The position numbers were made by a program, and so were the translations under genes. Below are positions 1 to 11,704 of a stretch of 64,000 bases of DNA, piece after piece. Source of the stretch: Catonia carolina (taxonomy: Eukaryota; Arthropoda; Insecta; Hemiptera; Achilidae); assembly GCA_035578175.1 (NCBI GenBank), contig JAQMRL010000006.1, positions 58,383,001-58,447,000 of the forward strand, read 5' to 3'. Under the pieces are notes generated by a model. The model was not told the DNA's origin, searched no databases, and saw only the letters and a list, made by a program, of their open reading frames with translations. How positions within the stretch are numbered: the stretch's first letter is position 1; each line of letters opens with the position of its first letter.

Positions 1-1738
1 TGACATTAATTCGAACTTTTTGCTGTAACTTAGGTTAAAACAAAGCTCGCGTGATGATTTTTGTTTTGAATTGTTTAGAGCGTCCCTATAGTTCCCCAGT
101 AGTTATCAAGACAGTCACAAATTTTGTGAGTATGGCTACATCTAGGACCTTGCCTGTTTCAAAACTAGCGGCTGGCAATAATATTCTCTATTTTCTGGCC
201 CCTTTTTTCAGGTTCCATCGAATCCTGCAGATAAATTTCTATTTCCGTTGTCACAATCAATCTATTTAAAGCACAACCTCCTAACACCTCGCTTCATACT
301 GTATGAAGCAAGTTTACTAAGACAATCTTAGTGACTAAGAAGCTGAGATGCAATAATGTAAGTTAAATTTTTCAGATCTTTGTCATTTCTAAAAAATTCA
401 CTTTTAGCACAAAAGGAGCAGTTTCTCACTAACCACTCAACCAATTTTGATGAAAATTTCAATCTTCATAAACGTGCATAGTCTACGTATAAAATGTACA
501 AAAACTATTCTCTAAATTATTTTATAGCTAGATAAATGTTTAAAAATTTCATTGGTCTGAAAGGTGAGCCGAATTAAAATTTTTATCTATGTTAAAAATC
601 AAAATATTACAAAACTGTTACATTCAAAATGTATATAAAAGCATATTATTGTTGTAAGAAAAAATGCATAATGTTCTAAGCAGTACGAGCTGAGAAAATG
701 TTTCTTAAGTAAGTCCGGTGAAGTGTAGGACTCCCATTTCCCCTTAAGTTAACTTGTAACCTACTATTTTATAATTATTTCTAATTTGAATAAAAGTATT
801 TTCAATTATTTTTCCAATATTCTTCTATAATAGTTTGTAATAATATTTTAAAAATTTAAAACTTCTAAAAAAAGGTTTTGTTTCAAAACACGTTTATCAT
901 GGTTTAAATAATTTTAATGTTTATAAAAAAATATTTTATAAATTTACTAAGATGAAACTAAAATATAACATCTATGATTTAACTCAAAAAGATTTTGAAT
1001 GAAAAACAAACGTTTTAATTTGTAAAAATAAAGTAAGAAAAATGTTGGTTTTAGTTTTATAACTTCGTTAATGGACTTGCATTTCTTCTTCATAATACCA
1101 GATGACAGATTCACCATCAATACAATATTTCCATATTAATAACCAGTTTTGCTCCCAACCCCCTCTCTACTGGCTCTCCAATCCCCTTTCACTCTTTGCA
1201 TTACACATCTGCCAATTTTCTGCCAATTTAACTTCATTTGTACTGAGATTATAGGGTTTAGTACTTCGTTACCACTGAAATGATAATAATAGTAATAACT
1301 ATAGTACCAGAAACTAACGATAGAGTGCTGTAGTAGTCACCATCTCTACTGATTACTAATGACTCACATAAATACAGAGGACCACTCTTTATTTTATATC
1401 AATTTTTTTAAAACATAATTATTCCTTAATTTGATCTAATTTAGTAAAGGAAGTCATATTACTGTTTTTATCTCGGGTAACTAAAATAGAATGCGTGGAT
1501 ACGTGATATCCTCCAATGTAATATGACGTTTAACCCAAAGGCAAATTTTTGCTATATATCTGATTCTCACTAGTTTATGAAGGTAACTAAGAAATTGTTA
1601 TTTGTAGATAGTGATTAAGATAATTATTTTGTTTGTAACGACCCAATTAAAGATATTAACGTAGCAATATTATACTACGTTAATGATCTATTAAAAGAGG
1701 AATCGTATGTATATGTTTGGAAATAATTAATTATATTT
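1..1738. other. AT-rich stretch, nothing recognised
   Basis: I see no coding frame with family resemblance, no RNA gene and no repeat shared with the rest of the window. The only open frame, at 51-269, is short and unlike any protein I know. Confidence 0.5.
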
Positions 1739-1857
1739 TCTTCTTGCCTATATGAATATATAGGAAGAAATGTATTGGTTTCATGTCTATTTTGAAATCG
1801 AGTTTTCACCGGATCTACACATTTTCAGACTCCCTGAACCCAAAAATACTTTACTTA
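1739..1857 (+). mobile_element. Left-end fragment of repeat family T
   Basis: This piece matches the left end of the copies at 16271 and 45229. It has the TCTTGCC-type end, a small CCTATAT...ATATAGG hairpin, then the shared stretch containing TTTTCACCGGATCTACAC. It stops abruptly about 20 bp before a LINE fragment. Only about 120 bp of the ~970 bp element remain. Confidence 0.6.
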
Positions 1858-1876
1858 CTAAATAAACTATATAGAA

Positions 1877-2379
1877 AATATGATAAATGAATTTAAAGCT
1901 ATTTGTGGTACCATTAACAGGACACTTGGTAACAGAGCTAGAACAGAGACAGTAGTGAAGTTCTACAAGGTAATGGCAGCCCCAATCCTTCTTTATGGAA
2001 GTGAGTCATGGGTTACCACGAAACGCCAAGAAAGTAGGATCAAAGCAGCTGAAATAGATTTTAAAGAAGGGTGAGGGGCTGCTCGAGGCTGGATTTAATA
2101 CATAACGAGGAAATTAGATCTGAGTTGGGTGTAATTAGCCTGAATGAAAAAGTGGAGGTTTACCGTAATCAATGGAAGCAAAATTTGAAACGGATGCCAG
2201 AGGAGAAAATACCCTTAAAAGTGACGGAATATGTTCCAGTTGGAAGAAGGGAGGTGGGAAGACCTCGAAGAAGATAGAGTAGTCGAAATGTACGGGTCTC
2301 GTGTTTGTGTAGAAGTACAGAATGGTTTGTGAGTTCGGAACTGGCTTATCCCTAATCCTTGATAGTAAGAAGAAGAATA
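1877..2379 (+). pseudogene. LINE reverse transcriptase 3' end, type A
   Basis: Two frames separated by a frameshift near 2065 encode the C-terminal part of a non-LTR retrotransposon polymerase. The first has an ICGTINRTLGNRAR stretch and LLYGSESW. The second has VYRNQWKQNLKRMPEEKIP and VGRREVGRPRRR. In this family these follow the RT catalytic domain and end just before a short 3' UTR. The copy ends in a GAAGAA-type tail near 2379, as full LINE 3' ends do. It is 5'-truncated: no catalytic RT motif or endonuclease remains. Fragments of the same type lie at 4545, 17730 (opposite strand) and 51014. Confidence 0.75.
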
Positions 2380-2402
2380 ACTATTTATGCTAGTTAATTT
2401 AA

Positions 2403-2681
2403 GTTCCAGAAGAGGTAGTAGAGGTGTAAAAGACACTAGTCAGAGTTCTCCTCTGAAAGTAATGAATTTCATCATTATTTAGCCAGACCCTGTGGTGAAT
2501 GAAGTGTCATTTTCAGGGTGGAAAGTAGATGCTTTTCGGGGAGCCTGGCATGCTGATAAACATACTTTTCAACTCGGTGAGGAAGGCAATTGCAAATCAT
2601 CTCAATGCTCGTTTTACGTAGTACAACCTACAGAGGTTCAAACCAATCGTTCAGCTGAAGACCTAAACAACAAGAAATTTA
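2403..2681 (+). repeat. G repeat copy 1
   Basis: This is a copy of a ~370-400 bp interspersed family seen nine times here. Landmarks are TAGAGGTGTAAAAGACACTAG, GGGTGGAAAGTAGATGCTTT and a terminal AGCTGAAGACCTAAACAACA. The 5' third is missing. One frame stays open from 2492 to 2788 (98 codons), but other copies do not clearly preserve it. Confidence 0.75.
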
Positions 2682-2689
2682 AGTTTATG

Positions 2690-4330
2690 TTATTCAGGCT
2701 TTTTGCGTACAAGGTTGTGAGAAAAGATAAACGGTCTTTTTCAATTTCCTGTGAATCTCAGCGAACGGGATTACTAGTATGTTTGTAAAGAAATCGTAAA
2801 ATTTGATAATCTATTTTTACCTCTGATAACTTAAGATTAAATTTTATTTCACCGTTCACTACTAAAACAATATTTTCATAATAATATAACAATGAAAGAA
2901 GTAAAATAGTTTTACCAAGTAAAACCTAAGTCGAAAGATGATCTCAAATAACAGAACTTTGTGTAACAGACCGTTTGCACGTCGTAAAAGTAGGAAACGT
3001 TAGCCTAAGGATATTTTCAATTGTAGAGAACGTCTGGGACAGAGATCTTAACGGAGGGGTTCGAAATTGATGACTCCTCCCTAGCAATCAACATAAGAAC
3101 TGTAAAGTAAGAATTACATCGTTGCTTTGGACATATCCTCCATTAAATTTATGTAATTGTGTCATTTTCTCCCGTTTCAACAACCCTTAACGATTAAACA
3201 CTTAGAAATCCTACCCTAGTACACTGTTACAACAGCTGAATTCTTTTTTTACAATCCTACAATTAAAGGCTACAAATTCTCAAAATATTTTTTCCTCATT
3301 TTATAACTTTTTAAAATTTTAATTATTAAGTTAATAACTCAATAGCCTTGGTTGTTTAAAAAAAGCATTAAATTTATTTGCATTAAAGTTTAAGTTTATT
3401 AAAATTTATATAAAACGAATGGATCTTACATAAAAATTATTAGCATCAGAAATTAATATGCTTATTCTATGAATTAAACTAAGATGTTGTTTATGCATAC
3501 GTTATTTTACTTATTAGGCTACATTTGAAGACATCAGAGGGAAAACAGACTGAGTCCATTTTTTTTAAATTCGTTTTTTTCAGTATTTTATGACAATTTT
3601 AACTTAATGAATGCAACCTTTCATTCGTTTGTGGGAAGATCAAGCTTAATCCCTTGTAATAATAAAAAGAAATAATCAAGTGCTGGGTAAAAATAATCTC
3701 AGCCTGATTTTACACTGTAAAAACGGTACTTCGGTTGAATATTTCATTAAATTTCATACCAAGGTCTTTTATATTAAAAAAAAACAATATGAAAGAGTTA
3801 AATTAAAAGAGCATGTACCGACATTTTAAAAAGTTGTTAGTTTGTTAAGGTAGTTTACAAATTATTTGTAAACGAGGCTTTGAGACTTAAAAACCGTTTC
3901 CTGAAAAATTAAAGAACTGTAACTAAGCCTGTTTTTTCCCTGACGTCATAATTTATTTATTTATGAATAACAAATAAACAAAACTTTCATAAGTATTTTT
4001 AAATGAAATTGTTAAGTAATACTAAATTTTAATCTTCAGAGCCAGTTGTTCACTGCCATTCTTTGGATATGCCCATTCTATATCAACTGTCTGTCCCTAT
4101 TATTTCCAGTACGGTATTGTGAGAACACTTCCGTTTCCTTAAATCTTAATTTTTCATGTGCCCACCATAAAGACCCTGCATGACCTTTGCACCTAGTCGA
4201 TCATTAAGACCTCCAGTCTTTATTTACCCCTGAAGCTTATTTACCAGCACTCACTACCATACTAATTACGGGCTCAAATACAGGATTACGGGATAGTAAT
4301 CACTAACTTTTTTGTCCTTACTTTTTTATT
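2690..4330. other. AT-rich stretch, nothing recognised
   Basis: Low-complexity AT-rich DNA without a supported gene. A mildly GC-richer patch around 2940-3200 has no open frame of note. Confidence 0.45.
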
Positions 4331-4500
4331 TTATTAGATCATACCTTTTAGCCGTTTAAGATCAGCTGTACTCTAAGCCATGGGTCATCCTACTCACTTC
4401 CTTCAGACGACATTGTTGACCCAAAATATTTGTACTGATTACAATAACTGACTTCACCATTTTCTAAAGATAGGTTTTCAGGAGCTCCACCCAAAATTCT
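4330..4500 (-). pseudogene. Possible LINE fragment (post-RT region)
   Basis: Read on the minus strand, the stretch gives ENGEVSYCNQYKYFGSTMSSEG. This resembles the 'YKYLGSTLSSDG' segment that follows the RT active site in many LINE polymerases. The frame is short and stops soon after, so this is a weak call. Confidence 0.35.
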
Positions 4501-4544
4501 TTTTTAATTTGTATAAAATAAAATTATTATATCTTTAAATATGG

Positions 4545-5085
4545 GGACAAAACACTTAGAAGAGTTTACAATAACCAAGTTGTACGACAAGGGCGTAGTC
4601 TATCACCTACATTATTTAATATAATTATATTGTTTATATTTTTAAGATGCGGAAACGCAGCGTTAGTATTATGTTAAATGACAAAAGTTATTTGAATGCA
4701 CTTTTATTTGCGGATGGCGTGTGGATTGTGCAGGAGACAGAGGATGATCTTCAACAGGCGTTTCATGCATTACACAAACTGTGTAAAGGTTTTAGCTTAA
4801 AAAATGTCCATTGATAAAATAAAAATAATGGCTTTTAAAGTCAAATATCCCGTTCGATCAAAAATATTTTTAGATAATACCGGTATGGAGAGAGTATTTC
4901 ATTTTCGTTATTTAGGGTGTGACGTGGGATTTGATTCTGATTTGGATATAGAGCAGAAATTGAGCAAATTTCAGAGGATATGCGGGACTAAAAGCAGAAC
5001 GTTGGGAAATAAAGCGAGAAAGGTCACAATTAAGTTCTATGAAGTTATGGTAGCTAAACTTATTCTGTACGAATAAGTAAAAGAA
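4545..5085 (+). pseudogene. LINE reverse transcriptase fragment, type A
   Basis: The piece runs from an RT motif resembling 'RQG..LSP.LFN', through LLFADG where the family has FADD, to HFRYLGCDVGFDSDLDIEQKLSKF and a RICGTKSRTLGNKARK segment ending at 5076. The second catalytic aspartate of the FADD box is replaced by glycine, and stops and a frameshift occur around 4680-4805. It is an inactive remnant of the family seen at 1877, 17730 and 51014. Confidence 0.75.
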
Positions 5086-5089
5086 TAAA

Positions 5090-5795
5090 AGAATAATTTA
5101 GATTTTTATTACTTTTGTATGAATCGTCAGTTTAAGGCCAAATTATACTAACCAATCGTGGCTGTTCAATCATTTTGTAGTTTCAAATAATTTTCTTTAT
5201 TTTTCCCAACATGTGCCATTATTCACTTTACCCTACCCTTTTATTTGAAAGGAGAAATTAAAGTGAAGTAACATGATTGATAGCTAAGTTTTACAATAAT
5301 TGTGGTACACTGGAAGAGAGATAGAAACATGAAGTGAGAAATGTGATGAGGTTGCCGCTTTTGTTACACATTGACTGACTGAATGCAACATGCAGCGTAT
5401 GGCAAGTCAGATATTCCTTTCAAACTGCACGTGCCAAATAATAATACAACGTGTGTCTGATATAAGCACGTGTGTATTTGGAGTCCATAATAGTACCAAT
5501 TATTATATTAAATAGATACGTATTTTCCATTGAAAAACAATCAAATGGTAATACAGAATTTAAAACATAACTATTATAATTATTATTGTTTTTTTATTTA
5601 TTAATTTTTCCATTGCATTAGAAACTCTATTACAATACAAATTTAATCTACTTAATTATAACTTAAAAATCTCTAATATTAATAACCTCGTGGTGGGAAA
5701 ATTGATCTACTAAATCCTGGATTTCTACGTTCAAGGGCATATGAATTAAATGTTTTTGTGTTCACTATGTAAGAGGAATCAAATTCCGACTCTAA
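5090..5795. other. AT-rich stretch, nothing recognised
   Basis: No gene or shared repeat was recognised. Confidence 0.45.
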
Positions 5796-6100
5796 TATCT
5801 TGACTTCCGGTTTTGGACCACTTTCAGTCAAAACCTATTTAAACTTATTAGAACTTCAAACCTATTTAGGCGTACTACCTTTTGTGCAGATTGCGAATCT
5901 GAAAACCGTTTGTTGCTATCCCTTTCAGTTACTGACTTTGAAATTCTTGACTTCCAATTTTGGGTCACTTCCGGTCAAAACGGGAACTTCAACCCTTCAA
6001 GTCTTGTTTAGATTACAAATCGAAAACCGTTTGTTGCTGTCTTTTGTAGTTTCTGATATCTGGGTGTGACGGACGGATGGCTTAAAGAAAAAGATAGATG
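5795..6100 (-). repeat. Tandem repeat related to 37345-37970
   Basis: Two ~140 bp units, each with a CTTGACTTCCGGTTTTGG-like and an AAAACCGTTTGTTGCT-like segment, are followed by GTGTGACGGACGG. On the opposite strand the same order appears at 37360-37970, where GTCCGTCACACC precedes units with a CCGGAAGT...CCAAAA core. Apparent open frames here come from the repeat. Confidence 0.5.
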
Positions 6101-6665
6101 ATAATTTTTAAAATTTCTATTGCTACCAAATAGAAAAAAAATTAAAATTTGCATATCAAAACAATTTATCAAAACTACAAAAACTAATCATTGAACCGTA
6201 GACGTAATCAAAAAATTATTGGATTACTGGTGTAACCATTGTTGCTACAGCTTCTCGCCTTACTTCCTAATGGAAGTTATCCTACTGCTTTTTATACTTT
6301 ATGACATCCGGTGTTATTTTTAAGTTGTAAGGAACGTAGATTGTGCAGATTTGATGCTAATTAGCAAAAATGTCTTCGGTATAAAGTTTTTGAAGCCTTA
6401 TTTACAAAAGGCCTCAAAACTTTTTATGTCATACATCTTGTCTTAGTTTATATTTTTTATACGAGTAAATAAGAGCTTCTCTCACAAAGATTTATCGGAT
6501 ATCAAGTACTCTGAACTATTTAATAAGCTATTCCGATTGATACCTTGGTTGTTTTTTACTATTTATTCGTAAAATCTATCCTGAACTTTCTGTAAAAAGT
6601 TAAAAAAAAGAAGTAAAAATAATTATTAGTTTTAGTATAGAAAATTTATAATAATTAGTTCTTAA
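6100..6665. other. AT-rich stretch, nothing recognised
   Basis: No gene or shared repeat was recognised. Confidence 0.45.
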
Positions 6666-6667
6666 TG

Positions 6668-7068
6668 TTGTTTAGGTCATCAGCCGAAAGGCTGGTTTGA
6701 ACCTGTAGAGGTTTTACAAAGTAAAACGAGGAGTAAGGTTGTTTACTTAAGCCTTCCTCACTGAGTGCAAATGTACGCTCACCAGCACGCCAAGTCCTCT
6801 GAAAAGCACAATATGCTTTTGTCATATCTTCCACTCTGAAAATGACGCCTTCACTTGATTCACCACAGGGTCTGACTGTATATCGAAATTCATTACTTTT
6901 AGTGGAGATAACTCTGATTAGTGTATTTTACTCCTCTACCTCTTCTGTTCTTAAATGATTCAGTCACTAAATTGGCTGACCATGTAATAAGAAACAAAAC
7001 TATTTATTTTTAGCGCTGCAACGAGCAGATTGAGTGTAAATAATTTGACACTCCACCTGTCTTTTATG
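6668..7068 (-). repeat. G repeat copy 2 (near full length)
   Basis: This is an inverted copy of the G family. It begins on the plus strand with GTCATCAGCCGAAAGGCTGG and runs through to the family's 5' part. It extends past GCTAGTTCCAGAGC-type sequence into a stretch ending near TGACACTCCACCTGTC, which is also present at 57150. It therefore helps define the 5' end of the family. Confidence 0.8.
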
Positions 7069-7284
7069 GGCAGTAGTTCTTAATTCAAATTTATTTAATT
7101 ATTAAAACTTTAACTTCAACTATACCGTATAAATTTTTATAAAATGTTTAATTTTTTGTATTTCACTGGGTTCTCAAACTGCTGTTACCTTATTTAGGAA
7201 GAACTTACGATATAGTTAACAGTATAAGAATATATAGGTACAGTATAAGAATTAAAACTAGTTTTCTTTCATCTTAAAGTAAAG

Positions 7285-7500
7285 TACCAGAAGTTTTACT
7301 TGGCCGGAACTGTCTCCATTGTAGAGCACCCTTGTAGAGCCAGTCCCCATCCTCAAGAAAGTAGCTTCTATTGCAGGACGTACGCCCTGAACCCAACTGT
7401 TTGGAGTTCTTCCACGCTTCCTTCTGTCAGGAGGATCCTAATCAAAACTTCTTTTGGTCACCTATCATCATCACTCATTATTTGAAAAATAGCACTTCTG
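7285..7500 (-). pseudogene. LINE C-terminal fragment
   Basis: The minus strand encodes DPPDRRKRGRTPNSWVQG, matching the basic GRGRP..W..G segment at the C-terminus of many LINE polymerases. The remaining ~40 codons are degenerate. A plus-strand frame at 7300-7485 is only the shadow of this segment. Confidence 0.45.
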
Positions 7501-7545
7501 TTGTTCTTCAACTGTTTAGATTTTATGGTATTTAATACAATCATA

Positions 7546-7708
7546 TCAGGTGTGAAAATACTGACACGACTTTCCCCTGCCAATGTAAATAATGAAAAAT
7601 ATATTGATTAATTTTTCATTTTGCGTCATTCACTCATGATTAAAATTAGATTATATTTTTCATTATTTATATTGGCAAGACAAACTCGTGTGAGTGTTTA
7701 ATATCAGA
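7546..7708. mobile_element. Mini foldback copy of family T
   Basis: Two inverted arms of roughly 55 bp (7546-7602 and 7653-7708) both correspond to the right end of family T: TTGCCAAT, AATGAAAAAT, and the outer GTGTGA motif. The centre keeps TTGCGTCATTCACTCATGAT, shared with 17099, 45968 and 59638. The copy therefore carries two right ends and no left end. Confidence 0.6.
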
Positions 7709-7719
7709 GTTTTTTTATT

Positions 7720-8850
7720 GACTTTAAGCGTCCACCTTCTTGGTCATTTTGTAAAAGTTAACAGAACCTTGTGACACCTTTCTCAGCTAAGTAGCACTTT
7801 CAAAAGTTCCTGTGACTGCTAAAACAGTAATCGTAGCTTTGAAATGTAACGAACGACATATCTATCAGAAAAATAAGTAAGACAATATTAGTTACAATTT
7901 GATCGGTTAAAACCCTCAATTAGATATTTTTTTTAATTTTCTTTTTGTAAATTTTCGTTCCTTTCTGTGGATGAATAAAAAAATAGACTGGTGGCAGAAT
8001 GCAACGTCATATTAGGGTATTTCTACAGTTGATAAAGGGAGGAAAAGAGGGGTGTAATGAACTAATGACAGATATTTTAGGAAGGGATAAATAAACGAAG
8101 GAACGTGTCCTGTTATTGTGTTACAATATAATATAAGCCTTACTCTTTTATTTTTATTGTCACAGTTTCAATGGTTAAAATAGGTCTAAAATAATGAATT
8201 GAACGTTGCTATAAAATTGAAAGAAGTAATGAGGAACAGGATCAAAAAAAAAATAGGGTGACTATGTGCTCCCCCCCAAATTTATATATTTTTCTCTCTT
8301 CTATAAAACGCGAGTGTGTTGGTTGCTTATGTGTGTGTGTTAAATTCAACTTGCAGAGCCTGTTCGCGTACGTTGTTATTGTTGTTTTGTATGCACAGTT
8401 TGTTTATGTTTGTGTTTACAGCTGACCCAAATCAAACTACTCTCCCACGAATATGGTCCGATATAAATTCTTTTTTCTTTCATCTCACTATCAATTTTCA
8501 CTCCAAGCTTTTTTTAAAAATCTAGTGTGAAACATTCACACAGCTTTTTCTTCCCAATTTAAAAAATGTAACACATAACCTAATTTTAATCATGAGTGAA
8601 TGCCTTAAATTAAAATTAACTTAGGTGGACTTCGTGGATTTTTATGAGAAAAATATAGAAAAATCACTGATTGACCCTAAACTAAGCTATGTTGGAAAAA
8701 TAATGTTTGGAATAAACTTTGTAGATTTATTTTAACTTTTATTTACTTCGATTATATATAGACATTTGCCCTAAAATGTCATTACACCGAACCCGGTGTA
8801 CCCTTTTTTCTGCAATTTTACTTAAAAAATATTTATTTAGTATCCATAAT
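7720..8850. other. AT-rich stretch, nothing recognised
   Basis: No supported gene. There is a short GT-rich run near 8328-8341. The open frame at 8316-8525 is unlike any known protein. Confidence 0.45.
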
Positions 8851-8851
8851 G

Positions 8852-9118
8852 TGTGTACGTTACAATCTGTTCAATTTAAGAACAATAAGAAACCCCATGA
8901 CCCGATGAGGTGAAGACGATATGTATGACGTGTAAATAAGGTGTAGTCTTGTTACTTGAACCCCAACCATCGAAGTACACAGGTAACTACTGTCTATCAT
9001 TCAAATCCGTATACAAGAAACCTTTACTAGGATTTGAACCAGAAACTTTGGCCTCCGAATATCAGCTGTTAAACAGCTGACTTGCGGCGACAACCTTTAC
9101 CTCTAGATCCGGTGGCTT
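8852..9118 (-). repeat. tRNA-derived SINE, family 2
   Basis: This is an inverted copy of the SINE at 60944-61273. The tRNA-like head lies at its right end: box A-like CTAGAGGTAAAGG on the minus strand, box B-like GGTTCAAATCC, and an internal CAGCTGTTTAACAGCTG. The body ends near 8858 with AATCTGTTCAATTTAAGAAC. It is diverged from the 61 kb copy. Confidence 0.7.
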
Positions 9119-9364
9119 TATTTCTCTAAGAGAGAATGAAATTCTTCTAATAGACCTTTCCATATTTATTTGACTTTCAAAGGCAAGTCTTCAGCCTTGT
9201 TCAAGGTAATCCTTACATTACAACTAAAGATGTTATTCAAAGAGGAATTCCGATTTAGTTCACCATTAAAAATCCACATTTTCTAAATGGTTATCCATTC
9301 TAACAAACGTGAAGGCGTAAATCGTAAAATATAAATATAATTTAAATTTAGAAGAAAATAACTT

Positions 9365-9775
9365 TTTATACAGGAGCGAAACGTGTGTGATAGGGGCTGT
9401 AGAAAGAAGAGGATAGAAGCTTTGAAGTGTGGTGTTATAGGAAAATGTTAAAGATTATTAGGTGGGTGGACAAAAGATAAATAATTTAGAGGTTCTTAGA
9501 CGAGTGGATGAAAGAAGTAGTACCTATACTGAAACATCTTACAAGAAGAAGGGATAGGATAGTGTGGCATATCTTAAGACATCCAGGTATTTCTCTATCA
9601 ATAATGGTGGTTAATATTGAGGGAGTGAATTGTAGGAGGAAGCAAAGGTTAGAATATTTACAGCAAATTACAAAAGATGTAGTGTATTCCAGGATATAGT
9701 TATGAAACGACTTGGACACGATAGAACAGCTTGGAGAACTGCATCAAACCAGTCGAGAGACTCATGAAAAAAAAT
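9365..9775 (+). pseudogene. LINE C-terminal fragment
   Basis: Several short frames encode pieces of a LINE polymerase C-terminus in order: a degenerate R..IEA(L/F)...V segment, DEE-VVPILKHLTRRRDRIVWHILRHPG, a region for GRKRLEYLQQITKD, and a terminal RTAWRTASNQS. Frameshifts separate them. The opposite-strand frame at 9486-9719 is a shadow. No tail or target duplication is clear. Confidence 0.65.
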
Positions 9776-9779
9776 TTAA

Positions 9780-11170
9780 TGTTACATTATTTTAATTGAA
9801 TATTGCACCTTTAAAAATTGACAATAAAACTACTGAGGTTAAAAAAACTGAATAAAGTAAAAACGGAGATTCATATTCACGGGTCAATACCATGAAAACA
9901 ATTGACTGATTGCGAATATAATAATGAATGACAAAGTACAAAGACATGTTGGTAAGTATTTATATAAACTTAGAGAACCCTTATTTGGTACGTGAATACT
10001 GCGTGATGCCGTTGTTTGGTAAACATGGCACGAGTTATTTAACAGATATCGAAGGTTATGCACAACGTACAGGGGTGAAAGATTATTTTGGAAAAGGGTG
10101 GTAAAGTAAGGGAGTCTGTGAATAAGCCCTTCGCTACTTACTTATACATAGATGCTTACTGACTGAACAAACGTTACTACTGTTTCTTTACTGATAACAA
10201 CTACTTTGTATCATTGTTTGTAAAATACCAGTTTATTTTGCTGTGCTTTTATCAGGCTGCACTTTTATTTCATATTCTATTGTAATTCTTGAGTTCTTGC
10301 TCTTCAATTTTTGATAATATTTTTTTTATTGAACGAATATTGTAATACCCAAGCCTAGGTTCCTCCGGGATCTGGGTTTAAAAAATAATAAACAGACTAC
10401 CTTTAACGTTATAACAATTAATTATTTATTTTACACAATTAATAATTATTACAATTATTTTACAGTAAATAAATCAATTTCAAAACATATGGTTAAACCA
10501 AATTTGACTAATATTAGAATACTGTTCTCAAGAACTAAAAAAATCCAGTTACTTGTCCACAACCACTATTAACGTAGCTTAGAACCGGTCCCGTAATGAC
10601 ACTATTTCAAAATGGCCTAATAACACTTTCCATTCACGATTCAATTATGACTGACCAACTATAAAAGCGCTAACTGTTTTCATACTTGAATCAGTCGTTT
10701 CAGAAATCCCATAAGTAAATTTTTTCCTTCATTTTATTTTTGGACTAATTGAATGTAACAAAAGAAACACATTCCCTTCATAAGTCCTATAGTCTGGTTT
10801 TCCTCAATTAATATAATAAGAAAATGTATTTAAAGGTTTTCTTTCAATTTAAGAAAAAGAAAATGGATGTTATTTTAACGCACATTCCAGGGGAACAGGA
10901 CACTCTAAGTTTTAAACGTTTTTGTTAATTACCAGGTGTTTTCTTAATTCGCATGATATTACTAATATGTACTGATATTATTGTTAGCTAAATATTTTAA
11001 ATTTTGTATAACAATATTATGACAATATCTAAACGGAAAGAGTGTTTGAGAATTCTCGAGAAGGACTGAGATTTTAAAAGTGTTGACGTAAATAATAATA
11101 GCTAATAGTACACATAATAATTAGGGTTTCTAAGAAATAGAAATGTACGCACAATAATGTTATTTATAGC
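9780..11170. other. AT-rich stretch, nothing recognised
   Basis: No gene or repeat shared within the window was found. Confidence 0.45.
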
Positions 11171-11172
11171 CT

Positions 11173-11702
11173 ATTGTTGTACGGCTACCTAAAGAAGTCG
11201 GGTATCTAGTTAGATAATTTGGCTCTTTTTGTAACCATTCTATTCAGTAATATGTAATTAGTTGTTTACGTTTTGTAGAACAATTTTTTTAAAATTATTA
11301 TATCGATAATCTCTGTCCTTCTCGTGACTTCCATAGCGTCATCTATGTACGGAGCATGCCGATTTATTTGGAGTTAGTTGAGTTGATGTGGCTTCGACGA
11401 GAGCGTTGTGTTTAACGGTTACGTTTGAAGAAGGCCAGCGTTAATGTTTATTATTTTTAATGTTATATCTGTATCGTTTTTAGTTAGTAAATTAGTCAAG
11501 TTTATTTATTGTTATTAGTTCATTACAATTAGTTTGTAATTTATTATAAATTAATTAATTGTAATCTACTTTTAGATTTTAGATAGTTTATTAATTGTGA
11601 TTTTTTAGTTTTAATAAATACTTGAATTTGTAAACTGTAGTGTGTTAATAATTATTTAATTTACCCCGATCCCGAAACGGATCTTACGGATAAGTGTCAC
11701 AA
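11173..11702 (+). repeat. Possible solo LTR
   Basis: The stretch starts TGTTGTACGG and ends GTGTCACA. It has a GC-richer centre around 11320-11450 and an AATAAA poly(A)-type signal near 11613, an arrangement typical of an LTR with R and U5. I could not find a target duplication or a partner LTR, and no internal coding region follows. A 5' exon or promoter is equally possible. Confidence 0.22.
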
Positions 11703-11704
11703 TA

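Noticed and set aside
2492..2788. 98-codon ORF as a host gene
   Set aside because: It lies inside a copy of the dispersed G repeat and starts at GTG rather than ATG.
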